Program-made: the position numbers and the translations under genes | From: Allodiplogaster sudhausi | Taxonomy: Eukaryota > Nematoda > Chromadorea > Rhabditida > Diplogasteridae | Direction of reading: 5' to 3' | Assembly: GCA_945643635.1 (NCBI GenBank) | Contig: CALZFC010000020.1 | Span: 436,001 to 500,000, forward strand | DNA length: 64,000 bases | Notes under the pieces: generated by a model | What the model saw: only the letters and a program-made list of their open reading frames with translations | The model's database searches: none | What the model was told of the DNA's origin: nothing | Part shown: in pieces, positions 23,834-35,335 of the stretch | Layout: the number at the start of each line of letters is the position of its first letter | Numbering within the stretch: position 1 is the first letter of the stretch

Positions 23834-24965
23834 CAGTCCCGTCCAGGATCTTGGTACCAAGGATGCGTCGGACGCATCGGACGCATCCAAATGCATCCTC
23901 GTTAATAACTATTTTCCTAGGGCATGCTAAAATATTTTAATTGGTACATTAGTTTGCTTATAGAGAACGGATGCTACTGATAAAAATCGATAATTTCTAA
24001 TCATTTGATAAGAAGTTATCAGTTTTTGCTTATAAAAAATTTCATTTCTTATATTTTTCAATGAAATTTCTCCTGCACTATTATTTTGTCTCTACCCACA
24101 TCCCCAACTAATAAAAGTAGAGATTGTATCATTGATAACGGAAATCGATAAATCAGACCTTATCACGCATGTTCATTAGCTGAGAAGATTCGCCTAACGA
24201 TTCTGAATCTAATTATGTATTCAGTTTTGGAAAAAAAGTGCCGATTAGCAATTTATTTTTGATTGTGTGTACTTTACATGACTTTTTTCAGGATTCCCCG
24301 TTGTCTTGGACTTTGTCAAAATTTTGGCCCGGTATGATGCGTCCAAATCTAGGTTGCTGCAGCAGCATTGAACCTCAGAAATTTAGAAATTTTCCATTTT
24401 GTCTTCGGTTTAATTACCCAAGTTTGAGGTAGCGAAATAACACAGACAGAGAAAAAAAGGATTAGGCCCCGCCCACTCGGCCTGAGAAGCCTCCATGCCC
24501 TGTTCTTTCTGAAGAAAATCATGTAAAGTACACACAATCAAAAATAAATTGCTAATCGGCACTTTTTTTTAAAACTGAATACATAATTAGATTCAGAATC
24601 GTTAGACGAATCTTCAGCTAATGAACATGCGTGATAGGGTCTGATTTATCGATTTCCTTTATCAATGATACAATCTCTGCTTTTATTATTTGGGGATGTG
24701 GGTAGAGACAAAATAATAGTGCAGGAGAAATTTCATTGAAAAATATAAGAAATGAAAATTTTTTATAAGCAAAAACTGATAACTTCTTATCAAATGATTA
24801 GAAATTATCGATTTTATATCAGCAGCATCCGTTATCTATAAGAAAACTAATGTACCAGTTAAAATATTTTAACATGTCCTAGGAAAATAGTTATTAATGA
24901 GGATGCATTTGGATGCGTCCGATGCGTCCGACGCATCCTTGGTACCAAGATCCTGGGCGGGACTG
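23834..24965. mobile_element. Foldback element FB-1, 1.13 kb, TA target site
   Basis: It starts CAGTCCCGTCCAGGATCTTG and ends with its complement, flanked by TA on both sides. The two halves are near-perfect inverted copies along almost the whole length (about 0.5 kb per arm) with a short unpaired centre near 24,300-24,500. A ggatgcgtcggacgcatc block lies near each tip. It is non-coding. Confidence 0.85.
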
Positions 24966-25038
24966 TATGTATGTAATTCCCTCTTTCTTGATATTGCCTT
25001 CCTTCTAACATGTTATGTTTATTTGTTCATGCTACATA

Positions 25039-25697
25039 CAATACCGTTCAACATTGTTGGGTCCGCGATTAATATGATTAATCCGATTAATAGGATTAAT
25101 TAAATTAATTTAAATAATTCAAAATCAAATTGTGGAGCGGGGACACATTCTCTTGTGGTTTTCTTTACAGGGAAGTGATTTTGCGATATGGAATAAGTAT
25201 TCATCAAATTAAATTGCGAAAATGTCAAAAAATGACAGAAATCAGAAAGGGTGACTTTCCCCTGTCTTTAGCACAATGCGCTGCCAGGCCATGCCAGGCA
25301 CATGCTCGTAAAACTAGAATATTGTTATTTGTGATTATTCCGCTATAATTTTGCTTTCATTGTGTTTGTGGAACGATTTCATAATTAATAATAGCTTTCA
25401 ATTTACTTTTACACGACTTTTAAGGCTTAAATTTTGAAAAATCATATTTTCATGCAAAACTGCTGCTAAACAGCGGGGAAACGCCACCCTTTCTGATTTC
25501 TGTCATTTTTTGACATTTTCGCAATTCAACTTGATGAAAACTTATTCCATATCGCAAAGTCATTTCCCTGTAAAGAAAACCGCAAGACAATGCGTCCCTG
25601 CTCCACAATTTAAGTTTGAATTATTTAAATTAATTTAATTAATCCTATTAATCGGATTAATCCTATTAATCGGAACCAACAATGTTGGACGGTACTG
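25039..25697. mobile_element. Foldback element FB-2, 0.66 kb, TA target site
   Basis: It starts CAATACCGTTCAACATTGTT and ends CAACAATGTTGGACGGTACTG, flanked by TA. The subterminal part is a run of gattaataggattaatt units, and the interior has inverted aaaatgacagaaatcagaaa segments. It is non-coding. Confidence 0.85.
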
Positions 25698-25936
25698 TAT
25701 GTTGGAAGTGCAGTTGCCATCCTGAACTAAACAGTGAATATATTAGTCCTTATACCATCTTTGAAAAGTGTAAATAATTATGCGATAACTGCAACTCCAT
25801 ATTTATGAATTCCTATTTCCTGTTCGGATAATAAAACAAGTGAATGATATTGCTGGCTAAAAAGTAAATTATGCAAACTGAAATTCCCCTCGACAACTAT
25901 CAGTCTCTCTACGTCTGCGAACGATGATGTCGCATG

Positions 25937-26053
25937 TTCGGAGAAGTGGTGAAATCTCGTGAACGCTCCACGACGCTGGTCGCTTGCAGCTTCGCCTTGC
26001 TGCGGCAACATAAGATTGACGACAGCGCCTTGCGATATTCCGTGCTCAAAGGA
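25937..26053 (+). pseudogene. Exon-like segment FGEVV...LRYSVLK, copy 3
   Basis: The + strand reads FGEVVKSRERSTTLVACSF, then ALLRQHKIDDSALRYSVLKG. It is the inverse partner of 26,927-27,043. A longer ORF on the opposite strand (26,164-25,778, starting MDSDALSISF) is open but is not kept open in the 6.9-kb relative, so I favour this strand. Confidence 0.4.
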
Positions 26054-26150
26054 TACACAGAGTATATTTATGATATGATAATGACGAAATGATTGCATTG
26101 TTTTGGTACTTTCTTTCTTGAAATATAATGTCCGGAAAGATATACTAAGT

Positions 26151-26829
26151 GCATCGGAATCCATTGAAGTATTTTCACTCCTTTTTTTTGTTTTAGAACA
26201 AGTTTAACTAGCTAACAATATTCGCGGTTACTTTTATACCTTCTTTTGTTGGTTCTTGGAATGCACCTCACTGTTGACTAACATTTTGTATTTTTAAGTA
26301 TCTCTTTCAATATCGAATAAAAAAAGTTTCAAATACATTCTCTTCACCTGTTTTAAACCATGTGACTTCTCTTTTTGGAGATCATTTAGTTCCCTACAAA
26401 TCTATCCATATGTAGTACACATAAATATCATGAATATAAAACCGTAAGATCCAGTTCAAAATTAAGTAACCTCACGTTCACCTTAAGGTCTTGAACGGAA
26501 AGGAGGATTGGATGGACCCCCTCAATGGCTTTCCGCTCGAAGTGGCACTCGTCACAGGCCTCCTCGTCAATATTTCCATCACAGCCAACGCCGTCATACT
26601 CTCTTTCACAAGGTTGCTTCTGACTGTGTACTTTCCTAAATAAGCGATGTTCAAAAGAATTTGCTCCAGTAATGAGTACAGTCTATTGAGAGCTCATGTA
26701 TATTGCTTTAATAGTGCCAATAGTATCCTATGCCTCCACGGGAATTAGTGCTTGCCACCCAATCACAGTAATTTAACCAGTATAGTGTTTTGTGGTGAAA
26801 GCATGCACTGAGTGATGTCTGATAAATGC
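26151..26829. other. Unpaired spacer at the palindrome centre
   Basis: About 0.68 kb without an inverse partner. The part 26,190-26,290 is a diverged relative of 28,860-28,975 in the same orientation. The part 26,510-26,830 resembles 22,000-22,330 (end of the Srsx-type gene plus its flank). The spacer is therefore older receptor-block DNA, not foreign sequence. Confidence 0.65.
26510..26643 (+). pseudogene. Srsx-type receptor C-terminal fragment in the spacer
   Basis: The frame reads EVALVTGLLVNISITANAVI, then LSFTRLLLTVYFPK and a stop at 26,641. It corresponds to TM7 and the tail of the 22.1-kb fragment but differs at many positions, so it is a distinct older paralogue. Confidence 0.65.
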
Positions 26830-26926
26830 ACTTAGTATATCCTTCCGGACATTATATTTCAAGAAAGAAAGTACCAAAACAATGCAATCATTTCGTCATT
26901 ATCATATCATAAATATACTCTGTGTA

Positions 26927-27043
26927 TCCTTTGAGCACGGAATATCGCAAGGCGCTGTCGTCAATCTTATGTTGCCGCAGCATGGCGAAGCTGCAAGCGA
27001 CCAGCGTCGTGGAGCGTTCACGAGATTTCACCACTTCTCCGAA
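26927..27043 (-). pseudogene. Exon-like segment FGEVV...LRYSVLK, copy 4
   Basis: This is the inverse partner of copy 3 across the palindrome centre (positions sum to 52,980), with a few substitutions. Confidence 0.4.
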
Positions 27044-27282
27044 CATGCGACATCATCGTTCGCAGACGTAGAGAGACTGATAGTTGTCGGGGGGAATTTC
27101 AGTTTGCATAATTTACTTTTTAGCCAGCAATATCATTCACTTGTTTTATTATCCGAACCGGAAATAGGAATTCATAAATATGGAGTTGCAGTTATCGCAT
27201 AATTATTTACACTTTTCAAAGATGGTATAAGGACTAATATATTCACTGTTTAGTTCAGGATGGCAACTGCACTTCCAACATA

Positions 27283-27807
27283 CAGTACCGTCCAACATTG
27301 TTGGTTCCGATTAATAGGATTAATCCGATTAATAGGATTAATTAAATTAATTTAAATAATTCAAACTTAAATTGTGGAGCAGGGACGCATTGTCTTGCGG
27401 TTTTCTTTACAGGGAAGTGACTTTGCGATATGGAATAAGTTTTCATCAAGTTGAATTGCGAAAATGTCAAAAAATGACAGAAATCAGAAAGGGTGGTCAC
27501 CCTTTCAATCTTTGAAAGTCACCCTTTCTGATTTCTGTCATTTTTTGACATTTTCGCAATTTAATTTGATAAATTGCTAATTGGCAATATAAGAAATGAA
27601 ATTTTTTATAAGCAAAAACTGATAACTTCTTATCAAATGATTAGAAATTATCGATTTTTATCAGTAGCATCCGTTCTCTATAAGCAAACTAATGTACCAA
27701 TTAAAATATTTTAGCATGCCCTAGGAAAATAGTTATTAACGAGGATGCATTTGGATGCGTCCGATGCGTCCGACGCATCCTTGGTACCAAGATCCTGGAC
27801 GGGACTG
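27283..27807. mobile_element. Chimera of FB-2 and FB-1 (right arm)
   Basis: It begins as FB-2 (CAGTACCGTCCAACATTG after TA), passes through the FB-2 hairpin centre (about 27,490-27,530), then switches within atttgataaattgctaat to FB-1 sequence and ends GGACGGGACTG before TA. The DNA that separates the two elements in the left arm is missing, so the chimera arose by deletion between adjacent elements. Confidence 0.75.
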
Positions 27808-28067
27808 TATGTATAAACATACATACATATGTGCATAGCTTAGGTATGATTTCCATGCGGGTGAGAACGAACTCAACTCCCTCCGTGATCCGAAAAAGTA
27901 AAAAAAATATTATGAGATACTATTAAACGTAATTTTTCATTATAACTGTGGATATTATAAATCACCCTATCACTGGATATGGTTGCCTGTAGTATGTATT
28001 TAAAAGTATGCCACATTTGCTCTTCATAGTTGTTTCGTATGACACATACTATGATCACCTAAACGGC

Positions 28068-28269
28068 ACGACGAATGAATGCACCGCGGGCTGAAGTAGA
28101 TAGGCGATGGCGAAAGCCAGAAGGAGATGGCGATATCGGCCAATGGCAAGAGGGGACTTGCGAGAGGCGAAGATGACCGCGATTTGACTGATTGATTGAT
28201 GAGGAGCGAGTTGGCGAGCAGAGAGACGGCGCATGGCGAGTACGGGAAAAGCTCGCGAACGGAGTTCAT
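28068..28269 (-). pseudogene. Str-type receptor first exon, pseudogene (right arm)
   Basis: This is the inverse partner of 23,379-23,580, with the same inactivating changes, so decay predates the inverted duplication. Confidence 0.7.
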
Positions 28270-29089
28270 TGGACTAACTACAGTTATCAGGATAGGTTGG
28301 GTGTACGGTAGCTTTGTGCTCAGGATATGGGATGAGTAATGCATATGGTACTTCACTTTTCAAGTTAATTACGTTTTTTTTCTTTCCCTATTTCTATCCA
28401 TTACCGACATAAGCACTTCTTTTAAAGGGTGTAGGAAACGTAAACTCAGCCGTGGTGGGAGTTTATGCAAGTAAAACACCACATGTTCTGTCACGCTTGT
28501 ACTATTTTAATCTCCATTAATCATAAAGAAAATCTTCGCGTATGTCATGGCAGCTATACGCCCGGGTACGGAAACAACTTGTGGACAAAGCTCCGTATGT
28601 TTAGTACATGGCAATTTTTTTCTTATAAGCCTTTGTTGTTCTCATCCATATATGCTATACTTTGTTTCGTTTCTCTCTCTTTCGTATAAATGAATAGAGA
28701 GAAGGCTTTGCCGTAAGAGAGAATATTATTTAAAGGTTTTCTCCTTTGGCTGAGAACAAGTTTAAACTTGCAACAAGCAATGTTTACTATTACTTTTATG
28801 TATTATGTTTTTGACTGTCGAAATTAAGTAGAGGCGGCTCCCATTGAAGTGTTTTTATTCAATTTCTTTGTTTTAGAACAAGTTAAACTAGCTAATAATG
28901 TTCATAATACCGTTTATGCCTCCTTATGTTGGTTCAAGGAATGCAGTTCCCACTGTTGACTCACATTTTGTTTTTTTAAAGGAGATCATGATATTGCTAG
29001 CTAGCTATAGAATAAATTAAGCACACTGAAATTTTTCTCTACAACTATCAATCAGTCTTTACATTTGCAAAACATGATGATGTCGATTG

Positions 29090-29206
29090 TTCGGAGAAGT
29101 GGTGAAATCTCGTGAGCGCGCTGTGACGCTCGCTTGCAGAGTCACCTTGCTGCGGCAGCACAAGATTGACGACAGCGCCTTGCGATACTCCGTGCTCAAA
29201 GGATGA
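29090..29206 (+). pseudogene. Exon-like segment FGEVV...LRYSVLK, copy 5
   Basis: This is the inverse partner of 22,442-22,558. It reads FGEVVKSRERAVTLACRV and stops after SVLKG. Confidence 0.4.
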
Positions 29207-29525
29207 GAAGAGTATATTTATGATATGATAATGACGAAATGATTGGTGATTTCTTGCTCTTGAAATATATGTAGTTTGCAGAAGGATATCATAGTAAGCG
29301 AATCCGTCGGTATCAATCGGTTCATGTAGGTCCTTCTAGCTTGCACAACAATATACTACATATACTGATTAATTTTGATTTTGAATGAATGGCGTTGCCG
29401 TGAACAAATGTGTGTTCTTGTGTAGCAAGCACTAGTTACCGTGGAGTCATTCATTGGATGGTATTGCAACTATTAAAGCAATTTGCAATTGATTTACGCT
29501 GTATTCGGGCAAATTGGTTTATGCG

Positions 29526-30134
29526 TCACTCATTCACGAAAGTGCAAAGAAGCAACCTTGTGAGATAGAGAATGACGGCGTTGCTTGTGACGGAAATATT
29601 GATGAAGAAGCCGGTGACGAGTGCCACTTCGATATGATGGCCATTCGTTAAATCGATGAAGAAGGTTGCGATGAAGCCGATGGCAAAGGACGCCGTCGAG
29701 CCGCCGACTAACACAACCGTGATTGTCAGCACTGATCGGAAGAGACGGTGGAGTGTGTGAATGTTTTCTGTGAAAAAGGTAACAAGATAGAGAGAGACAG
29801 CAAGAGAGAGATAGAGAGAGAGGCAGAAAGAGAACGCGGACAGATGCTTGAAAAAAGGAAATGTATCCAGGGTGGCCAAGGGCCGAAACCATTCGGCCCC
29901 GGCCCCCGAGGTCAGGCTCGAAACGGACCCCGGCTCCAAATCAGAAAAAATTCTATTAAATAAATAAGACGCCGAGGCTGGTGCCGGACACCCTGAATGT
30001 ATATATAAATTCATGACGGATCCCACTGAGTCTCTGCAGCATTCGCCAGACGAAAAAGTAAATGATGAGTGCAGTCGCATTCAGTGCAATTGTTCCGTCC
30101 ATCCAGACAAGCGTCGCTGCTCCGTGAAACATTG
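29526..30134 (-). pseudogene. Srsx-type receptor fragment, TM5-TM7 (right arm)
   Basis: This is the inverse partner of 21,514-22,122, nearly identical, with single-residue differences (for example GHH for GHP before the last TM pair). Confidence 0.75.
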
Positions 30135-30228
30135 CTGGTATGGAACACGGAAATGAGCTCAATCAAACATATTAATCTTATTTTAAATGTTAGTGAAGAA
30201 AATGATTCATAAATATTTAGTCAACCGT

Positions 30229-31705
30229 AGGAACCACATTCCAAGAGTCAACATAATATTTCCCCTGCTTTCTGGGGGATAGGAAGGGATCGTTGCTTCG
30301 CGCTATCCGCTCGAATATAAATGACGTCTATTTGGTTTCCGGCCAGGGATGATAAATTTCCCAAAATTATGGGCTCGCTTAACGAAAGGGTCTCGGCCTG
30401 GCAGGCCCGCACAATTTGTGGGCCCTAGAATATTGGGCCCGGTCCGGCCCGTGGGCACGCTAAAGGCGAAGATCTACAACGTCGTGCTTTTATCGGAATT
30501 GGGAGGTGCTGATGAGTCAAACGAGGCTGCGGCGAGGCGAGGAGAAGGCCTTGCTGAAGGCGCTAAAGGCACACAGGTCGTGGACACTCGACATTCTCGG
30601 ATCTTATTTATTTATTTATAAATCATCAATTTAAGATGTGACAACATATTCAAATAAATGTAATACCATATCGCGCTATCAGTGCAAACTAAATCAAAAT
30701 AGGGGAAGGGGTGAAGGGAATGGCTGACAAACTCTGAACCTCCTGGCATGTGACGTTAAGAGAGCGGGGGGGGAGCGACTTTCCGAAGGGTGGGCCAGGC
30801 ACCTACAGCACATGAGGTGTGTGCTGGCGCCACACACCAAAAGGAGCTGAGTGCAGCAAGGGAGGGAGAGTGAAAGGGAAAAGTTATAATATAGTACATG
30901 TACATAGACAAGTAAATGCAAACAAATAAAATGCTCTGCACTGCTTAATAGAATAAGAAAATATATGTAAAACTTTAGATTAGCATGATCTATTCTTCCA
31001 TCGACAACGATCATCTCATGTGTTGTCTGCAGGAGATGTTGGCAGCCGGGAGACTGCAGCTGAGCGAGATTGCCGGTCTTCTCACGCAGCAGCTCTACAC
31101 TATCGATGATTTCTTCAAGGAGATTGGCGCCTCTCTCCAGATTGACATCCTGGCAGAAGAGAAGACGGAGAAGACATTCCGAGAGGTGCGCTCCGAAAGC
31201 GGGAATCTTCTAGAGCAGATGAATGAATGAGCTGGACGATCTCGTGAGGCTGAAGAGCAGTGTTGCTGATCCAGAGTCAGTCATGTACGTCGAAAGCGCC
31301 ATGAAGCACCTCCTCGAACCGTTCGCATTCCGCGCCGAGTCCTCTCTCCTTCCCTATCTTTCCCTTTCAACAGGGCATTCATCGCTTGCATCGCAGCATG
31401 GAGGGATTTCCAGCTCACGATGGTTAGAACGTGCTCCATATAAAAAGTTCATGACGAGATTATTCATTTTACTGTGTACATGGAAAGCTTTCAGAAAAAA
31501 ATAATGATCAACTGACCTAACCGGCTACAAGTCGTCCCGTACTGACTGGACGACACTGTGTGCATATCGGACCAAACGGGCTCACCTTTTTTGGGCCTGT
31601 CCCAGCCGAAGTAGGGCCGGGCGGGCCGTTATCCTTTCCGATCCCCCGGAAAGTAGGTGAAGTTTCGTTGACTCTTGGAATTTGTACCATGCAAATTTAT
31701 GAAAA
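30229..31705. mobile_element. Foldback element enclosing exon fragments (right arm)
   Basis: This is the inverse partner of 19,945-21,420. Inverted edges are at about 30,240-30,290 and 31,640-31,690, with GGGCC-rich sequence inside both. Confidence 0.6.
30455..31504 (+). pseudogene. Unidentified gene fragment carried in the foldback element (right arm)
   Basis: It has the same pieces as the left-arm fragment: about 30,465-30,605 (IYNVVLLSELGGADESNEA, frameshifted), 30,985-31,230 and 31,223-31,504. The aatgaatg frameshift at about 31,220 is shared with the left arm. The lengths and helical, acidic composition suggest a scaffold-like protein, but I cannot assign a family. Confidence 0.5.
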
Positions 31706-34700
31706 TTACGTCACGTTGGAACTAAGAGTAGAGGTCCCAAAGGTATCCTTAGGCTTGAGACACTGACTAGGTATTTGAACTTGTCAATGTATTTATTAGC
31801 GAGTAACTTAATTGCTCGCTGCTCTCGCACATACGCCAATTAAAACAGAGAACTAACAATGAACATTTCTTACTACGCAGTTTAACTAGTTTTTAACCGC
31901 AGAAAGGAAGAAAAATATATACTTCACAGGAATCTTCTTTGCTTCATTGCGCAGAATAACCCATCATAACTGCTTGTCCAACATGTTATCTATATCTTCT
32001 CAAAAGAAATACGAAAGAACGAAAATTTTTATAGAATATTTTTTTATAGAAAATTACCAATGGTTTCTTGTCGAAAATTCTGGGCGATACTAAAGGTTCT
32101 TTTTTGCTGGACTAAAATTTGATTAATCGGTTAGGATTAAACCTAAATAGATTGTTTAGTTTAGAGAGATCGTACTGCGGCTAAGGCGAACAAATAATTC
32201 GTGTACCAGACGGTAAAAGAGTGGTCGGAGAGACTTCAGAAGGTTGGAAATTTATTAATTATAAAAGAAGACGTATTACAGCAATAACACTATCTAGACA
32301 GTTTGCGGAATTAGACAGAAGAGGGGAATATTCTCACGGTAAACAAGAATACTTTTTCAATCAGAGATCTTTCATTTTTTTCCAGTTCAGCTCTATCTAC
32401 TCTCTAAGCCACGCCGATTCTATCGTCTCACTTACTTCCGCAATCTAACAATGAGCTGCACCCCTTGTATTCATTCAATCACTCAGGTTTATCAGCATTT
32501 TTAAAGAATGAAGGCATGAGAATATACATACATAGAAATGAGATTAAAATGTAAATGCATAGATTTGAATAGCTGACGTAATTGGCTGCTTCGAGTCATG
32601 TTTAAGGAAAACAAAACAGTGAAATCTACAAACGAACTTTAAGAGGGGAAAAATAAAACTGAAAAAAGAAGCAACACTGTTGAAGCGAATCTGAGAGGCA
32701 TGCGGACGAGATAAATTAGCGAGCTAGAGATTCACTGCTAAATATCTCATTAGGCAGTTTATTCCAATTAATTTGACAAGAAATACTTGAAACTTTTATT
32801 TCTACATAGAAAATGTGTAATCTGAATTCGATGGCCTCTAGTGATAGTATTAGGGAGAAGGCAAAAGAGTTGCTAGGGGTCTATTTCATTGAGCTTTTCG
32901 AATAATTTATATGTAAACATAAGATCTATGAAATGTCTTCGAGATGCGAGAGTGTGGCAAAAGAGCATTAAACCAAAGATAACAAAAAGATAACCTGGAG
33001 ATATCTCGAAGCGATTACCTTACGGCTCACCGAGCAAAGACATAACTACCACATTTTTCATTCTCTCTACTCTTTCACTTCCGCAATCTACGTTTTTCGT
33101 TGAAAGGCATGACAAAGTTTTGTTCAGTTCATGTTCATACCCTCTTCTTCTTTTCATCCAGCTCGTATTGTGCATTTTTACTCTTGTCTTACCTTTCTCA
33201 TCACACTTCCATAGTTACATAGAAGTTGCAACTTCAAATATTACACAATAGACATAAATTTCTTATTGATCGAGGTGTGAATGCACATGAATTCTTTGTT
33301 TGCCAGTAAAGCCACACTCCTATATTTACCAGCCGGTTCGCGCGCACTTCACCGGCTGGTTGCCAACTTTCTCCCGATACTTTTGCTTGGTTTATTATAC
33401 ATTTCAACATTTAGTTGTGTTTAACCCCGTAAAGGGCCATCTTAAATGTATATTTGCTTGTCAGAAAAGATACACGCAGATAACAACAATCCATACATAA
33501 TAAAGGCTGGTCTCTGGAAAGATAACAATTCTGCGGAAGACACTCAAGAAGAAGTCGCTTAGTCAGAAGGCGAATGGATTCACTGCTACATGATAAATAT
33601 TTTGGAATGTATCAAATTAATGCTGGCCAGTACGGCAACGGTAGAGTACTGTCCCAAAATTTATTTGCGTTTTACTATGAAAAATGGCCAAAGTGGCTCC
33701 AGTTTTCCCTAAATCTTGAGTAAATAAGCGTGCGCCATGTTTGGCTCAAAACAGGATTCATTTCAAAAAGAGAACACCCAAAACTCCTAATCGGAAAACC
33801 TGTAAGTTTCTGCCGAGATACTGTAGCGTGCAGTTCGCTATTTATCATAATAGTTGTTCTGAAACGCGGATATGCGGGCTCGTAAAAATTTTTTTTGCGA
33901 ACATTTTTGAAAGTGAACCTTGAAGATTACATTTCGTTATTTTTTGTTGTTCTATAATGTTAATTTGTTTTGATCGTTGTTGCGTATCAAAGCGATATTG
34001 TTGAGCAATTTGCTTGCTTTGCCCACGCCCCAAATTGCGATATTGCCCCTTTTTGATAAGCTCCGTTCATAGCTGTGTTTTTGCTGCTAGGCATTTGTTG
34101 AAAAGCCTTATATTGCGGATCCATTGAAAGAATTATTTCCGAAGAGAAATTTGTACGTATTAATTGCGATTATTCAACGCGAATGAAAAGTGCGTATGTA
34201 GGTTCTATGTAGAAGTCAATTTATATTAAATTACCTATATTCATCGTTTCGTGGGATATATGTTTGTTTGATGTGCAATGGCTGTGATGCTAATCAAAAT
34301 TTAAATGAAACTACAGGAGAAGCTATTGCTTTGTTGCCATAATCGGCTATCTCCTATCGATAGAGTGGCCATTGCCTGTGTGTGCACGCAAGTTGTCTCT
34401 TCATTCAATGTGTTCTCTCGCTGACTTTCCATCGCATCGATCGACTCAGCGATGCGAGAGTGTCAGACAGCGGGAGTGCGCCCTTTGCGCCTCTCTGCTC
34501 TCTCCGACTCGTGCAATCTCTCGCTTAGTGCCTGCTATATCCCCGGCTGCCCCCTCTGCGTGTTTTAATTTCGTCAGCTCCTTGCTCCTCTTCGCTACTT
34601 TTTAGTTTAAGCAAAATGCTGTTATGCTGCGATTCTTCATTTATTTCAGCCTACTTGTCGCTGTATCTTCTTTACTTTTGTCATGCTTTGGTTTTAGAGC

Positions 34701-34830
34701 TATGTTCCTTTCCAATTTTTTTTCTTGTTTGACATTAACCTGGTTTTTTTTTATATTCTTATATTGCTAATTTAAAGTAAATGTGTGTGTGTTTTATATA
34801 TGTATATATATATATATACTTATTTATTCC
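31706..34830. other. Right-arm non-coding stretch
   Basis: This mirrors 16.85-19.94 kb. The only noteworthy frame is 32,190-32,448 (EQIIRVPDGKRVVGETSEG, then KFINYKRRRITAITLSRQF). It looks more coding-like than its surroundings but ends in low-information sequence. The Ser/Cys-rich ORF at 34,372-34,605 has no domain and I do not support it. Confidence 0.45.
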
Positions 34831-35335
34831 AGGGGGAACTCCTACCCACTCACCAGCCGATTGCTGTAAAGCAGCAGAGCTGGCCGACTCAGGAGATGAT
34901 CCAGAAGGCCGATGAACAAGACACGATGGACGACCTGAAGCGTGAGATCTGCGTGCTGTCGAGGGTTTATGCACACAGATTTTCACGAATGCTTTTTGTC
35001 TGTTCTCCAGCTCTGCTTTTTTAACCCCACGTCTGCTTGCCGATTGAAAAAAGAACTGTAGAATCTGTTTTTTTTTATTCTGCACAAATGTCGAGTATGC
35101 AAATATGTACATACATAATGGATAAGGCATCTTGGTACATATAAGAATGTTCGGAATGCTTGATTCGCTTTCATTTTAGGTGAATGTCGTCCGGTTCTGA
35201 GGTGCCTTTCGTGACGGAAGGAACATTCTTCTCGCCATGGACGTGTACCGCCATGGCACTGCTTCTGGAGTCATCAAAGGCCTGTCGGAGCCGGCGTACG
35301 CCCTCCTCGTCCGCGACACTACCACTGTCAGTTTG
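34831..35335 (+). pseudogene. Two exons of an unidentified gene, right arm only
   Basis: Exon about 34,832-34,963 (acceptor attccag, donor gtttat) reads GELLPTHQPIAVKQQSW and then EMIQKADEQDTMDDLKREIC. Exon about 35,180-35,328 (acceptor ttttag) reads VNVVRF, a stop, then GAFRDGRNILLAMDVYRHG and SGVIKGLSEPAYALLVRDT. The in-frame TGA argues for decay. In the left arm a deletion removes everything from 34,868 to 35,403. I do not recognise the protein. Confidence 0.45.

Larger units (their letters stand above)
10204..26150. repeat. Left arm of a 31.8-kb imperfect palindrome
   Basis: This interval is repeated in inverse orientation at about 26,830-42,014. Paired positions sum to about 51,646 over 16.9-23.7 kb, about 52,160-52,218 over 10.2-15 kb and 52,980 over 25.7-26.15 kb, so the arms differ by a few large indels. 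Identity looks very high wherever I compared them. The outer edge is abrupt: 10,204 pairs with 42,014, and the next bases do not match. Confidence 0.95.

Noticed and set aside
25778..26164. 128-codon minus-strand ORF (MDSDALSISF...) and its partner at 26,882-27,202 as a gene
   Set aside because: The frame is not kept in the related copy at 6.95-7.15 kb, whereas the opposite strand keeps its FGEVV frame in all five copies.
34372..34605. 77-codon Ser/Cys-rich ORF (also 17,040-17,273) as a gene
   Set aside because: It has no domain and no splice context, and its composition follows a pyrimidine-rich strand.
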